Below, one piece after another: positions 53,804-62,719 of a stretch of 64,000 nt of DNA (positions within the stretch are counted from its first letter, which is position 1; the number at the start of each line of letters is the position of its first letter). Both the position numbers and the translations under genes were made by a program. The notes under the pieces were generated by a model. It was given only the letters and a program-made list of their open reading frames with translations, ran no database searches and was not told the DNA's origin. Origin of the DNA: Streptomyces cinerochromogenes (GTDB lineage Bacteria; Actinomycetota; Actinomycetes; Streptomycetales; Streptomycetaceae); NCBI RefSeq assembly GCF_014648635.1, contig NZ_BMRM01000011.1, forward strand, positions 124,001-188,000, in the 5' to 3' direction.

Positions 53804-54970
53804 GTGTCCCTGTACCAGCGGATCCGGGAGGAGGCCGCACGGCGCGCCGACGCGCTGTGGGCCGTGGCGTCGGCCCTGCACGCGGAGCCGGAGACCGCGT
53901 TCGCCGAACACCGGGCGGCGGCGCTGCTGAGCGGCGAGCTGGAGGGCGCCGGCTTCGAGGTGCGGCGCGAGATCGCGGGCCTGCCGACCGCGTTCACGGC
54001 CCGCTCGGGCGAGGGGCGGCCCGTGGTGGCGTTCCCGCTGGAGTACGACGCCCTGCCCGGGCTCGGGCACGCCTGCGGGCACAACCTGATCGCGGCGGCC
54101 GGTCTCGGAGCGGCCCTGGTCACGGACGCCGTGCGGGACGGCGCCGGGGGAACGGTCCTCGCGGTGGGCACGCCGGCCGAGGAGGGCGGGGGCGGCAAGG
54201 CCCTGGAGGCGGAGGCCGGGGTCTTCGACGGGGTGGACGCCGCTCTGATGTTCCACCCCGGGGTGTACGACTGGGTGCGGGCGCCGCTGACCGCGCAGGA
54301 GCAGTACCGGGTCGGCTTCCGGGGGCGGGCCGCGCATCCCACGGGCAACCCGACGGAGGGCATCGACGCGCTGGCGGCGCTGATCGAGCTGTTCAACGTG
54401 CTGTCGGCGCTGGCCCGGCGGCTGCCGGAGGGGTCCCATGTGCAGGGAATCGTCACCGAGGGCGGCACGGCCACGAACATCGTCCCGGAGTACGCCGAGG
54501 GCCGCTTCGGGCTGCGCGCCCTGACCACGGCCGCCCTGGACGAGCTGGCGGGGCAGCTGCGCACCGCCGCCGAGGGCGTCGCGCTGGCGACCGGGACGGC
54601 CGTCACGGTGGAACGGGCGAGCGTGCGCTACGAGCACTTCCGGGACAGCACGGTGCTGTCCGAGCGGTTCGCCGGGCACCTGGACCACGCCGGCATCACC
54701 CTCACCCCGCCGGTTCCGGGCGTCTACCTGGGCTCCTCCGACATCGGCAACGTCAGCGGCCGGGTGCCCGCGATCCATCCCTTCGTCGCGATCATGGGCG
54801 CCGACGGCTCCGACCACACGCCGGAGTTCGCCGAGGCCGCGGCCTCGGAGCGGGCCCGCGGTGTGCTCCTGGCGGTGGTGGAGGCGCTGGCCTGCACGGC
54901 CGTGGACGTCCTGCGGGAACCGGGGCTCCGCGACCGCGCGTGGGAGGACCTGCGCCGCGCCCCGGCCTGA
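53804..54970 (+). CDS. M20-family peptidase/amidohydrolase (PM20D2-like)
   Basis: 388 residues from GTG 53804, with GGAGGAGG five bases upstream. Metal-site motifs: FPLEYDALPGLGHACGHNLI, GTPAEEGGGGKALE with the catalytic Glu pair, MFHPGVYDW, and GSDHTPEF near the C-terminus; the dimerisation domain contains GRAAHPTGNPTEGIDALAAL. The EYDALPG-type branch includes PM20D2, which hydrolyses beta-alanyl- and gamma-aminobutyryl-lysine or ornithine dipeptides, and aminobenzoyl-glutamate hydrolases. Divergent from a basic amino-acid decarboxylase 141 bases away, which fits a role in basic amino-acid or polyamine metabolism (inference). Confidence 0.83.
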   Translation: MSLYQRIREEAARRADALWAVASALHAEPETAFAEHRAAALLSGELEGAGFEVRREIAGLPTAFTARSGEGRPVVAFPLEYDALPGLGHACGHNLIAAAGLGAALVTDAVRDGAGGTVLAVGTPAEEGGGGKALEAEAGVFDGVDAALMFHPGVYDWVRAPLTAQEQYRVGFRGRAAHPTGNPTEGIDALAALIELFNVLSALARRLPEGSHVQGIVTEGGTATNIVPEYAEGRFGLRALTTAALDELAGQLRTAAEGVALATGTAVTVERASVRYEHFRDSTVLSERFAGHLDHAGITLTPPVPGVYLGSSDIGNVSGRVPAIHPFVAIMGADGSDHTPEFAEAAASERARGVLLAVVEALACTAVDVLREPGLRDRAWEDLRRAPA

Positions 54971-54992
54971 CCGCGCCCGCCCGCGGCCGGGC

Positions 54993-55349
54993 TCACCCCG
55001 GCCGGCCGGACGGTGCCTCCCGCTCGGCCTCGCGGGGGTCGGCACCGGTCTGGGCACGCGCGTGCTCCACGGCGGCCGGCAACGCCCGGCGGATCACCTC
55101 CGGGAGCGTGCGCCGGGCCGGCCACTCGACCAGGCAGCGCGCCACCTCCCGCAGTTTGACGTTGGTGTGCTGCGACATGTGCTTCAGGGCCTCCCAGCCC
55201 TGCTCCCGCCGCAGACCGCCCACGGTGATGACCACGCCGATCGCCTGGTCGACCAGGGCGTGCGACACCAGCGCCTGGCGCAGCTGGTCCACCTCGTCCC
55301 GGAGTGCCTTCACCTGCTCATGCTCCGTCCGCTCGTCGGGTCCGATCAT
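54993..55349 (-). CDS. ANTAR-domain protein
   Basis: 118 residues. A short coiled coil (EHEQVKALRDEVDQLRQALV) is followed by the ANTAR three-helix RNA-binding domain: LVSHALVDQAIGVVITVGGL, EQGWEALKHMSQHTNVKLRE, VARCLVEW. ANTAR proteins bind paired RNA hairpins and prevent termination. No receiver or GAF sensor is attached, so the signal partner is unknown. ATG 55349 with GAGGGT eight bases upstream; divergent from the AraC gene, with which it shares an AT-rich intergenic region. Confidence 0.88.
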   Translation of the reverse strand: MIGPDERTEHEQVKALRDEVDQLRQALVSHALVDQAIGVVITVGGLRREQGWEALKHMSQHTNVKLREVARCLVEWPARRTLPEVIRRALPAAVEHARAQTGADPREAEREAPSGRPG

Positions 55350-55481
55350 GCGATTCACCCTCAGTGGTGCGGCCGCTGCCCGCCAGCCGCCAGGCGAACA
55401 ACAGGGCAAGCCTCCGTACAGAAAACGAAAAATGGCTGGTGGAAGCCCCATACACGCGGGGATCAGGGGCAGCGGGAGGCC

Positions 55482-56432
55482 ATGGAGACACTCACCTTCG
55501 ACAGCGACGACCTCGATGTCACGGAGGACTTCCTCAGCCGCGCCTACGCCCGGATGCGGATCGGCAGCGGCAGCCCCGGCTCCCACCGCGCCCGGATCCG
55601 CCGTACCGGCATCGATGCGGTGAGTGTCGACGAACTCGCGCTGGACTTCGAGATGGACTACTCGGTGACCCCGCTCGGCCGGATCTGTCTGTGCGTCATG
55701 CACGAGGGGACCGTGCGGGACCACGCCTTCCAGGGCGTCGAGGACTCCTTCGGCGCGGGTGACGTGGTGCTGTTCGCACCGCCGGACCTGCCGTACACGG
55801 GCCGGATCTGCAACGCCCGGTACAACATCACGATGCTGGAACCGACGCTGCTCGCCCAGGTGGCGGGGGACGCCGACGGCTCGCGGCCGGTACGGCTGAC
55901 CGGGCACCGGCCGCGCTCGGCGGTGTCGGCGCGGCATCTGTACCGCACGATCGTCCATCTGCGGGACACGGTGCTCGCCGATCCCGAGATGGCGGACCAG
56001 CCGCTGGTCGCGGCCACGGCGGCCCAGCACCTGGCCGCGAGCGTGCTGGCCGCGTTCCCGAACACGGCGCTGGACGGGTCCGCCGCCGACAGCGCCGACG
56101 CGCACCCGGCGGTGCTGCGCCGCGCGCTCGCCTACATCGACGACCACGCGGACCAGCCGGTGACGGTCGCGGACATCGCCGCCGCGGCCCATGTGACGGC
56201 CCGCGCGCTCCAGTACGCCTTCCGCCGCCACCTGGACACCACTCCGCTCGCCCAGCTGCGCCGGGTACGGCTCGCGCACGCCCATCACGACCTGGTGGCC
56301 GCCGACCCCGGCACCGGAGCCACGGTCACGGAGATCGCGGCCCGGTGGGGTTTCCACCATCCGGGCCGCTTCGCCTCCCTGTACCGGGACACCTACCAGC
56401 GGGCCCCGCACGAGACCCTGGCCGGCGGCTGA
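55482..56432 (+). CDS. AraC-family transcriptional regulator
   Basis: 316 residues. An N-terminal cupin-like AraC_binding_2 domain (METLTFDSDDLDVTEDFLSR, ICLCVMHEGTVRDHAF, GDVVLFAPPDLPYTGR) precedes two helix-turn-helix motifs (VTVADIAAAAHVTARALQYA, FRRHLDTTPLAQLRRVRLA; VTEIAARWGFHHPGRFASLY). Probably a ligand-dependent activator. ATG 55482 follows GGGAGG by two to seven bases. The target may be the next genes downstream or the divergent ANTAR gene; unknown. Confidence 0.87.
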   Translation: METLTFDSDDLDVTEDFLSRAYARMRIGSGSPGSHRARIRRTGIDAVSVDELALDFEMDYSVTPLGRICLCVMHEGTVRDHAFQGVEDSFGAGDVVLFAPPDLPYTGRICNARYNITMLEPTLLAQVAGDADGSRPVRLTGHRPRSAVSARHLYRTIVHLRDTVLADPEMADQPLVAATAAQHLAASVLAAFPNTALDGSAADSADAHPAVLRRALAYIDDHADQPVTVADIAAAAHVTARALQYAFRRHLDTTPLAQLRRVRLAHAHHDLVAADPGTGATVTEIAARWGFHHPGRFASLYRDTYQRAPHETLAGG

Positions 56433-56440
56433 GCGGTGTC

Positions 56441-58981
56441 CTAGGGGAAGGACGTCACCTTGGACGGGACCGTGTCGGTGCCCGAGGTGGGTGCGCCGGT
56501 GCTGTTGACGACGTGCGCGTACTGGCCCTTGCCGCCGAGGGAGATCACCAGCAGGTCGTGCATCCTGATCCCCGGTGCCACGGGCGTCTGGAAGCCGTGC
56601 GCCTGGACGATCGACGGATCGGCGGTGTAGTTGCAGTAGCTGCCGAGCCCCCACGCCTCGTGGGTGCTCACCGAGTCGGCGACCTTGTAGGCCGCGTAGC
56701 CGGTGATGCCGTCGTGGGTGATGGCGGCGGCGTTCGGGGCGTCGTACGCCTTCTCGTTCTGGAAGAAGATCGTCCGGCCGCGTTCTCCGCTCCAGTAGAC
56801 GTCGTACTTGTTGAAGTGCTCCACGAACAGGCCGGTGGCGAGGACGTCGTCGCCGTTGACGCGCAGGCCGTAGTCGGCGCGGTTGGTGTCCCAGCCGACG
56901 CCGCTGCCGTGGTCGGCGCGCCAGATCCAGGTGTGGTCGATGATGACGTCGTCGCTGTTCACCACCACGGAGTCGGTGGCGAGTCCGGGTCCGGCGCCGC
57001 CGATGCGGATGAACACGTCCTGCATGGTGGTGGGGTTGGCGGAGTGGTCGGCGGTGGCGCCGGGGGTGCCGATGCGGAGCAGGGCGGCGGAGTTGACCGG
57101 GCCGGCGTCGATCAGGAATCCGGCGAGCCGCACGCCGTCGACGTCGGCGACGTGCATCGCGTCGACGCCGTTGTCGGGGACGAGGGTGGCGAGGCCGAGA
57201 CCGAGGACGACGGTGTTCGGGCGGGTGACGTCGAGGGTCTGGTCGAGGTGGTAGACGCCGGGAGTGAACAGGAGGTTGAGGCCCTGGGCGAGGGCCTGGT
57301 TGATGGTGGCCGCCGTGGCGCCCGGCTTGACGACGTAGAACTGGTCGAGCGGGAGGGACGTACCGGCGTTCGCGGGCCAGGAGACGCCCCGGGCGTTGGT
57401 GCGCTTGGCCGGGACGAACACCTTGTAGGCGGAGCCGTCCAGGTACAGGAACGGCTTCTCGCGGGAGACCGGGGTGGTGTCCAGGGTGGTGTACGGGCCG
57501 CTGTCGAAGTTGGTGGCGGGTGCGCCCTGGACGCCGGAGAAGGTCATGTTCCACACGCCGTTGGTCCAGCCGCCGACCGAGCTGTCCCGGGTGTACCACT
57601 GCTGCTGGGAGTACGGGCCCACCGTGCCGTCGATCTTCGAGTCCGCGATGTAGCCGCCGGAGGCCCAGCCGTAGCCGTTGGGGGCGAGGTTGAGGCCGCC
57701 CTGGACGTGGATCCGGCGGAAGGGCGCGGCCTGGGCGACGGCCCACCGGTCGGTACCGCTGACCGGTTTGAGGGCGAGGTTCTCCGCCGAACGCCAGAAG
57801 TTCTGCGTGGCGTTGCCGTTGAACCAGCCCGCGTCGACCGTGATGTCCCCGTTGATCTGTGTGTCGTCCGGGTTCAGGCCGAGGCCGGAGATCGAGGTGT
57901 AGAAGCCGAGCTGGGCGTTGATGTTGTCGTAGGTGCCGGGCTTGAGCAGGAACTGGTAGCGGCCGGTGCCGAACTGGGCGGACTCCTGCTTGGCGAAGAC
58001 GTCGTCGAACTTCTGCTGGAGGTTCGGCGTGGAGGGGTCGACGACGATGACGTTCGGGCCGAGGTCGCCGCCGCCCTGGACGGGCGGGACGCCGGTGGTG
58101 CCGGTGTGCACGGCGACCTCCCACAGGGAGTAGCCGTAGCCGGTGCCGCGGGCGGTGCCGTGGACGCGGACGTACCGGCCGGAGCCGCTGACGTCGTAGG
58201 ACGCGGTGCCGCCGGTCGCCCCGGTGACGCTCCTGAGGGTGTTCCAGGTCTGTCCGTCGGCGGAGGCCTGGATCTGGAAGTCCTTGGCGTAGGCGGCCTC
58301 CCAGGTCAGGTCGACCTTGCACAGGTCCTGGACGGAGCCGAGGTCCACCTGGAGCCACTGGGGGTCGGCGGCCTGGCTGGACCAGCGGGTCGCGGTGCTG
58401 CCGTCGAAGGCGGCGGAGGCGGGTGTGCCGGCGTTCTCGGTGGAGGAGGCCGTCGCGGGCCTGCCCTGGGCGGCATTGGCGGTGCCGCAGGCGGACGGGG
58501 CGCCGTCGGTGCTGCCGTACACCTGGAACTCCCACAGGGAGTAGCCCCAGGCGGTGGCCCGGTGCACGCCGAGCATCCGTACGTAGCGGCCGCGGCCGGA
58601 CACGTCGACCGTGTCGGTGCCGCCGTCGGATCCGCTGACGGACTTCAGGTCCGTCCAGCTGGTCCCGTCGCCGGATATCTGGACCTTGTAGTCCTTGCCG
58701 TAGGCGGCCTCCCAGTCGAGGACGACCCGGGTGACGGTGGCGGTGGCCCCGAGGTCGACCCGGACCCACTGGTCGTCGCTCGCGGCCGAGGACCAGCGGG
58801 TGCCGGTGTCGCCGTCGACGGCCTTGGCGGCGGCGGTGCCGCCGTTCTCCTCGGACGAGGCGGTGGCGGACTTCCCCTGGGACAAGGGGGTTTCGGCGGC
58901 CGTGGCCGCGGGGTGGGTGGTGGGCAGGGCGAGCAGCGCGGCCGTGGCGGCCAGCGCTGCGCCCAGGGATCTCAGTCTCAT
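56441..58981 (-). CDS. Secreted protein with two F5/8-type (CBM32-like) domains and a parallel beta-helix
   Basis: 846 residues with a signal peptide (LAATAALLALPTTHPAATAA). Two discoidin/F5-8C domains (about 33-160: GDTGTRWSSAASDDQWVRVD, and 165-290: STATRWSSQAADPQWLQVDL) bind sugars. The rest (about 305-846) is a large right-handed beta-helix: IVVDPSTPNLQQKFDDVFAK, FLLKPGTYDNINAQLGFYTS, LLFTPGVYHLDQTLDVTRPN, VRLAGFLIDAGPVNSAALLR, IIDHTWIWRADHGSGVGWDT. Relatives are often mislabelled adenylyl cyclase; the fold suggests a polysaccharide hydrolase or lyase of GH55-like architecture. Substrate unknown. Start region is AT-rich with an inverted repeat upstream. Confidence 0.8.
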   Translation of the reverse strand: MRLRSLGAALAATAALLALPTTHPAATAAETPLSQGKSATASSEENGGTAAAKAVDGDTGTRWSSAASDDQWVRVDLGATATVTRVVLDWEAAYGKDYKVQISGDGTSWTDLKSVSGSDGGTDTVDVSGRGRYVRMLGVHRATAWGYSLWEFQVYGSTDGAPSACGTANAAQGRPATASSTENAGTPASAAFDGSTATRWSSQAADPQWLQVDLGSVQDLCKVDLTWEAAYAKDFQIQASADGQTWNTLRSVTGATGGTASYDVSGSGRYVRVHGTARGTGYGYSLWEVAVHTGTTGVPPVQGGGDLGPNVIVVDPSTPNLQQKFDDVFAKQESAQFGTGRYQFLLKPGTYDNINAQLGFYTSISGLGLNPDDTQINGDITVDAGWFNGNATQNFWRSAENLALKPVSGTDRWAVAQAAPFRRIHVQGGLNLAPNGYGWASGGYIADSKIDGTVGPYSQQQWYTRDSSVGGWTNGVWNMTFSGVQGAPATNFDSGPYTTLDTTPVSREKPFLYLDGSAYKVFVPAKRTNARGVSWPANAGTSLPLDQFYVVKPGATAATINQALAQGLNLLFTPGVYHLDQTLDVTRPNTVVLGLGLATLVPDNGVDAMHVADVDGVRLAGFLIDAGPVNSAALLRIGTPGATADHSANPTTMQDVFIRIGGAGPGLATDSVVVNSDDVIIDHTWIWRADHGSGVGWDTNRADYGLRVNGDDVLATGLFVEHFNKYDVYWSGERGRTIFFQNEKAYDAPNAAAITHDGITGYAAYKVADSVSTHEAWGLGSYCNYTADPSIVQAHGFQTPVAPGIRMHDLLVISLGGKGQYAHVVNSTGAPTSGTDTVPSKVTSFP

Positions 58982-59030
58982 GCGGCGGCTCCAGACGTGT
59001 GGGGATGCAAAGGGTTCACCCCATGGCTTA

Positions 59031-59057
59031 GTTCATGTTTTGATTTAAGTGATGAAC
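59031..59057. promoter_or_regulatory. AT-rich inverted repeat upstream of the beta-helix protein gene
   Basis: GTTCAT (59031-59036) and ATGAAC (59052-59057), arms 15 bases apart around an AT-rich centre, 50 bases before the start at 58981. Candidate operator or promoter element. Confidence 0.4.
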
Positions 59058-59120
59058 CAAGCGGCCCACAAGCCTTGTGACACCACATCCTTCGACTGCC
59101 GCCGCCGAGCACGTCGGCGG

Positions 59121-60917
59121 CTAGCCCTCCAACGGCCTGAGCGACAGGGTCTGTTCGGCGGCCGTGCGGCCGTCGCCGACGGTGCCGCCGGTGGTGTCCG
59201 TCCAGGTGCGCAGCGCAGTGGTCTCGGCGAGCCGGCCGGTGGTCGCGGAGAGGGCGAGGACGAGGCCGCTGTAGCGGTTGACCAGGCGGTCACCGCCGCC
59301 GGCGGCGGAGCCGGGGATCACGAACCACTGCTGTCCGACGGCCGGTCCGCCGGCCCGGGCCGCGGTGACCGTGGGCCGGGCGCCCCAGGCGCGGCCGGCC
59401 GTCCGGCCCGAGTCGACGCTCAGCAGCCGGCCGGTCGCGGTGTTGGCGACGGTGAAGGCGCCGTCGCCCGTGGGGGTGAAGGACCACGACTCGCGGGCGG
59501 AGCCGGAGGGCCGCGCCACCGAGGTGACGGCGGTACCGCCGGACGCCTGGGCGAGGACACGGCCCGTGCCGGCGGCGATGCGGTACCTGCGGCCGGTCTC
59601 CACCGGCGGCGCGGCCGGCGCGGCGGAGTCGACGGTAATGTCGACGTACTCGCCGGAGGCGTCGTGGGAGCAGCCGAAGGAGCAGTAGGCGCGGAAGGTC
59701 CTGCCGACGACGGTGGAGCCGGTGCGGTTCGCCCGGTCCAGGAACCAGCGGTACCAGGAGGCGGTGGTGTAGTCGCCGGTGTCGCCGATGAGCCGCCACT
59801 TCTGGGTGGCCAGGTCGTCGGTGGCGTACAGGTACTGCGGTGCGTGGCCGCTCTGGTCGACGGCCTGCGGCGTGCCGATGTACAGGCCGAGGTGGGCGTC
59901 GTAGGCGATGTTCAGGACGAAGAGGGGTGAGGTCGGGGGCATGGTGCCGGCCGCGATCTGCTGGGCGGCGGTCCCGGTGTTGGCCGGGTCGTACTCGGCG
60001 TCGGCCGGGGTGTAGCCGGTGGGGTGGCCGGCGTCGACGGGGACGAGGTTGCTCTCCCGGCCGCCGGTGCCGGGCTGGGACCAGGCCCCGTCGTACCACT
60101 TGCGCCAGGAGCCGGGGGCCATCTTCGCGGCGATCGGGGCGCGGGCCACGTGCTCGTAGAAGGCCTTCCAGCCGCCGCTCTTGTCGATGATCCGCGAGCC
60201 GTAATAGACGTAGAAGTAGCCGGAGGCCGGGTCCACGAACAGGCGTTGGTCGCCGTCTCCGTAGGAGTACGTCTCGTGCGGGAAGGCCGTGGTGTCACCG
60301 CGCCCGGTGCTGTACGGCGAGGTGATCACGTGGTCCTTCACGGTCCAGGTGCGGCCCTGGTCGGTGGAGACGGCGTAGTCGACGGCGTCGTAGTGGAGTC
60401 CGTCACCGAAGGGCTGGGGGGTGAACTCGTTGTGCACCAGGCCGTACCAGTCGCCGGTGTCGGGGTCGACCCACACCCCGGACAGGTCGCAGTAGTTCTT
60501 CTGCGCGTACCCCGAGCCGGCCGGCGCGTACGTCGCCTCGCGCCCGGTCGGGCTGTTGTTGCAGCGCCAGGTGGTGTCGTCGTTGCGGTCGGCGGGGTTG
60601 GCCGGGTCGGCCGCCTCGCTGAGCGTGCGGTCGAAGGCGGCGCTGTCGAAGTCCTTGCCGGTGTAGAAGTCCCACACCCGGGGGTCGCCGGCGCCGTAGA
60701 GCGCGGCGGACTGCTGGTAGTGGAAGGTGCCGTCCCTGTCGAGGTAGGGGGTGGCGGGGGTGTCCGTGGGGTGGGCGAACGGCACCGGGGTGCCCACGGT
60801 CACGGTGTAGCCGGCGGCGCCGGGGGACGAGGTCTGCGCGGGCACCGCGGTGCCGCCGCCCAGGACCAGGGCGACGGCGGCGGCGACGGTGCCGCCTGCT
60901 CTGCTCAACGGTCGCAC
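59121..60917 (-). CDS. Secreted beta-propeller-like protein with C-terminal ricin-type domain
   Basis: 598 residues from GTG 60917, with AAGGAGC eight bases upstream; signal peptide TVAAAVALVLGGGTAVPAQ. The main part (about 40-450) has repeats like those of secreted five-bladed propellers (PYLDRDGTFHYQQSAALYGA, LSGVWVDPDTGDWYGLVHNE, RLFVDPASGYFYVYYGSRII, YLYATDDLATQKWRLIGDTG), in the style of GH43-like or sialidase-like proteins. Residues about 465-598 form a ricin-type beta-trefoil (RYRIAAGTGRVLAQASGGTA, SWSFTPTGDGAFTVANTATG, RLVNRYSGLVLALSATTGRL). It probably binds or cleaves an extracellular polysaccharide. Confidence 0.78.
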   Translation of the reverse strand: MRPLSRAGGTVAAAVALVLGGGTAVPAQTSSPGAAGYTVTVGTPVPFAHPTDTPATPYLDRDGTFHYQQSAALYGAGDPRVWDFYTGKDFDSAAFDRTLSEAADPANPADRNDDTTWRCNNSPTGREATYAPAGSGYAQKNYCDLSGVWVDPDTGDWYGLVHNEFTPQPFGDGLHYDAVDYAVSTDQGRTWTVKDHVITSPYSTGRGDTTAFPHETYSYGDGDQRLFVDPASGYFYVYYGSRIIDKSGGWKAFYEHVARAPIAAKMAPGSWRKWYDGAWSQPGTGGRESNLVPVDAGHPTGYTPADAEYDPANTGTAAQQIAAGTMPPTSPLFVLNIAYDAHLGLYIGTPQAVDQSGHAPQYLYATDDLATQKWRLIGDTGDYTTASWYRWFLDRANRTGSTVVGRTFRAYCSFGCSHDASGEYVDITVDSAAPAAPPVETGRRYRIAAGTGRVLAQASGGTAVTSVARPSGSARESWSFTPTGDGAFTVANTATGRLLSVDSGRTAGRAWGARPTVTAARAGGPAVGQQWFVIPGSAAGGGDRLVNRYSGLVLALSATTGRLAETTALRTWTDTTGGTVGDGRTAAEQTLSLRPLEG

Positions 60918-61061
60918 GGGTGCTCCTTGTTGCCGAAGGGCCGGTTGCACGGAACGATCCGGCTCCGGCCGCACCCCGGCAATGGACTCCCACGCCCCGC
61001 CTCTTGCACTTTCGTGCGCGCGGGCCGGTCTTTGCGACCACGTTCGCGCACGCAGCGGCGG

Positions 61062-62219
61062 TCAGTACGGTTCGGGCGACAGCGGGGTGTCCCAGGCCAG
61101 TTGGCGCAGCAGCCGCTCGTCCGGTCCGGCGGGGCGGGCGGCGACGGGGGCCGGGCGGGAGGGTGCGCGGGTGCCGCGGGAGAGGCCGCCGCTGACGGTG
61201 ATGTTGTGCTCGGTCCGCGGCCTCCGGTGGCGTTCGTACGCGGTGAACGCGCGCTCGGGGTCCGGCAGGTCGCGCACCGCCTTGGCCAGGACGACGGCGT
61301 CCTCCAGGGCCATGGAGGCGCCCTGGCCGGTGGCCGGGGAGGCCGCGTGGGCCGCGTCACCGGCCAGCAGGACCCGTCCGGTGTGCCACGGGGCGCCGAG
61401 CGGCATCTCCATCGCGTTGACGACCATGATCTCCCCGTCGGCGGTCGCGACCAGGTCGGCGGCGGGCGTCCTGTCCTCGCGGAGCAACGGCAGCAGCTGT
61501 GCGCGCAGTCCGGCGGAGGGCGCGGCGGCCGCCGCGGCGGGCAGCGGACCGCCGCCGGCGCGGGCGAACCAGTACGTCCGCCCCTGGGGGGACACCGTGT
61601 ACCCGAACGCGGTGGCACTGCCCCGCACCATGGTGATGGCGCCCTGAGCGGCGGTCACGGGTGCGGTGCCGGTGTAGCCGTAGTAGACCCGCTGGCCGCA
61701 GTACCCCGGCCGGGCCTCGGGAAACAGCAGCCGGCGGACGGCCGACTTCAGTCCGTCGGCGCCGACGAGCAGGTCCCCGGTGGCCGTGGTGCCGTCGGCG
61801 AAGCGGGCGGTGACCCCGTCCGGTCCGTCGGTCACGGCGACCAGGCGGGCCCCGTGGCGCAGCCGGATGCCCCGCCGGACCGCCTCGCCCTGGAGGGCCG
61901 CGTTCAGCTCGCCGCGGCGCAGACAGCGGTAGCGCAGCGCGGGGTCGTCGGCCTCGCCGAGCGGTGCGTGCGTGACCTCGGTGCCCTTACTGTCGAGCAG
62001 CCGCAGGGAAGTCAGCGGAAAACCGACGGCCGTGACGGCGGCCGTGGCGTCCAGTTCGGCCAGCGCGCGCATGCCGTTGCTCGCCAGGGTGAGGAAGGCG
62101 CCGATGTCCTCGGCCGTGTCCGGGTGTGCCTCGAACACGGTGACGTCGACACCGGCCTTGTGCAGGCCGAGGGCGGTCGCGGTCCCCGCGATGCCACCGC
62201 CGATCACCAGTACCCTCAT
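61062..62219 (-). CDS. FAD-dependent monooxygenase (aromatic hydroxylase family)
   Basis: 385 residues. N-terminal GxGxxG: VLVIGGGIAGTATALGLHKA, with the FAD-binding Glu in VFEAHPDT; GADGLKSAVRRLLF (DG motif, binds FAD and NADPH pyrophosphate); VLLAGDAAHAASPATGQGAS (GD motif). PHBH-fold flavoprotein that inserts one oxygen atom using NAD(P)H. The C-terminus from about 350 is Arg/Pro-rich and disordered. ATG 62219 has GGAG about eight bases upstream; a GTG at 62237 is also in frame. Substrate unknown; stands alone. Confidence 0.88.
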   Translation of the reverse strand: MRVLVIGGGIAGTATALGLHKAGVDVTVFEAHPDTAEDIGAFLTLASNGMRALAELDATAAVTAVGFPLTSLRLLDSKGTEVTHAPLGEADDPALRYRCLRRGELNAALQGEAVRRGIRLRHGARLVAVTDGPDGVTARFADGTTATGDLLVGADGLKSAVRRLLFPEARPGYCGQRVYYGYTGTAPVTAAQGAITMVRGSATAFGYTVSPQGRTYWFARAGGGPLPAAAAAAPSAGLRAQLLPLLREDRTPAADLVATADGEIMVVNAMEMPLGAPWHTGRVLLAGDAAHAASPATGQGASMALEDAVVLAKAVRDLPDPERAFTAYERHRRPRTEHNITVSGGLSRGTRAPSRPAPVAARPAGPDERLLRQLAWDTPLSPEPY

Positions 62220-62336
62220 CGCATCCGCTCCGGTCACCCGCCGCTCCGCCCGCCGACAGTGGTCCTGGCCATCTAAGGGCAGGTGCGGGACCGTCGGGAG
62301 CCGGGAGGGCGGGATCCGGACAGGGCCGGGGACGAG

Positions 62337-62396
62337 ACCGCGGGCGAGGGAGGGGGATCGCGGGCGAGGGAGGGGGACCGCGAGCGAGAGAGAGGG
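62337..62396. repeat. Three tandem 20-bp repeats
   Basis: ACCGCGGGCGAGGGAGGGGG-type units at 62337, 62357 and 62377; copies 1 and 2 differ at one base, copy 3 at three. Strongly purine-rich on the plus strand. Confidence 0.8.
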
Positions 62397-62686
62397 GGGG
62401 ATTGCGGGTGGAGGAGCCGGATTTCCGTGTGCTGCTCACCGGTGCGGGGCAGGCGGGCGGCCGTCCGGGCCGCGGAGCTGCTACGGGGGGCGGGAGCCCG
62501 GGCGGACGTGGTGTGGGGGGACTGAGGGGTGTGCGGGGGGTGCGCCCGCACGCTGCCTCGCAGTGGGCGTCCGCTGGAGCCCGGGCCCGTGCGCCTCGCG
62601 TTCCTGGGCCGCGTCGGACCGCCCGGCGAGCGGGTCCTGAAGCGCGCGAGGGTGACGGCGTGCATCGGCACGCCCCCCGTGTGACG

Positions 62687-62710
62687 GGTTGTCGCCGGTG
62701 AAGTGGGTAC
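62687..62710 (+). promoter_or_regulatory. Sigma-B-like promoter candidate for a leaderless Ppx transcript
   Basis: GGTT at 62687-62690, a 14-base spacer, then GGGTAC at 62705-62710, close to the sigma B pattern. The -10 ends nine bases before the ATG at 62720, so transcription would begin at or next to the start codon. No ribosome binding site precedes the ATG, in agreement with a leaderless mRNA. A GAAGT/ACTTC inverted repeat overlaps the -10. Confidence 0.4.
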
Positions 62711-62719
62711 TTCCCGGCC

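Larger units (their letters stand above)
62220..62719. other. Intergenic region with a tandem array
   Basis: 500 bases between the monooxygenase and Ppx genes. It holds the 20-bp array at 62337-62396. Short frames after 62400 lack start sites and family resemblance. The promoter for the Ppx-like gene is immediately before 62720. Confidence 0.45.

Noticed and set aside
54993-58769. A minus-strand frame of about 1,250 codons running into the ANTAR gene
   Set aside because: Only the last 118 residues form the ANTAR protein. Upstream it is a shifted reading of the beta-helix gene and antisense to the AraC gene, with Arg/Pro-rich composition.
56441-58981. Adenylyl cyclase function for the beta-helix protein
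   Set aside because: No cyclase catalytic motif is visible; the domain order is F5/8C, F5/8C, beta-helix.
62283-62525. Short open frame between the monooxygenase and Ppx genes
   Set aside because: Its first half is the 20-bp purine array and the rest resembles no family; no ribosome site.
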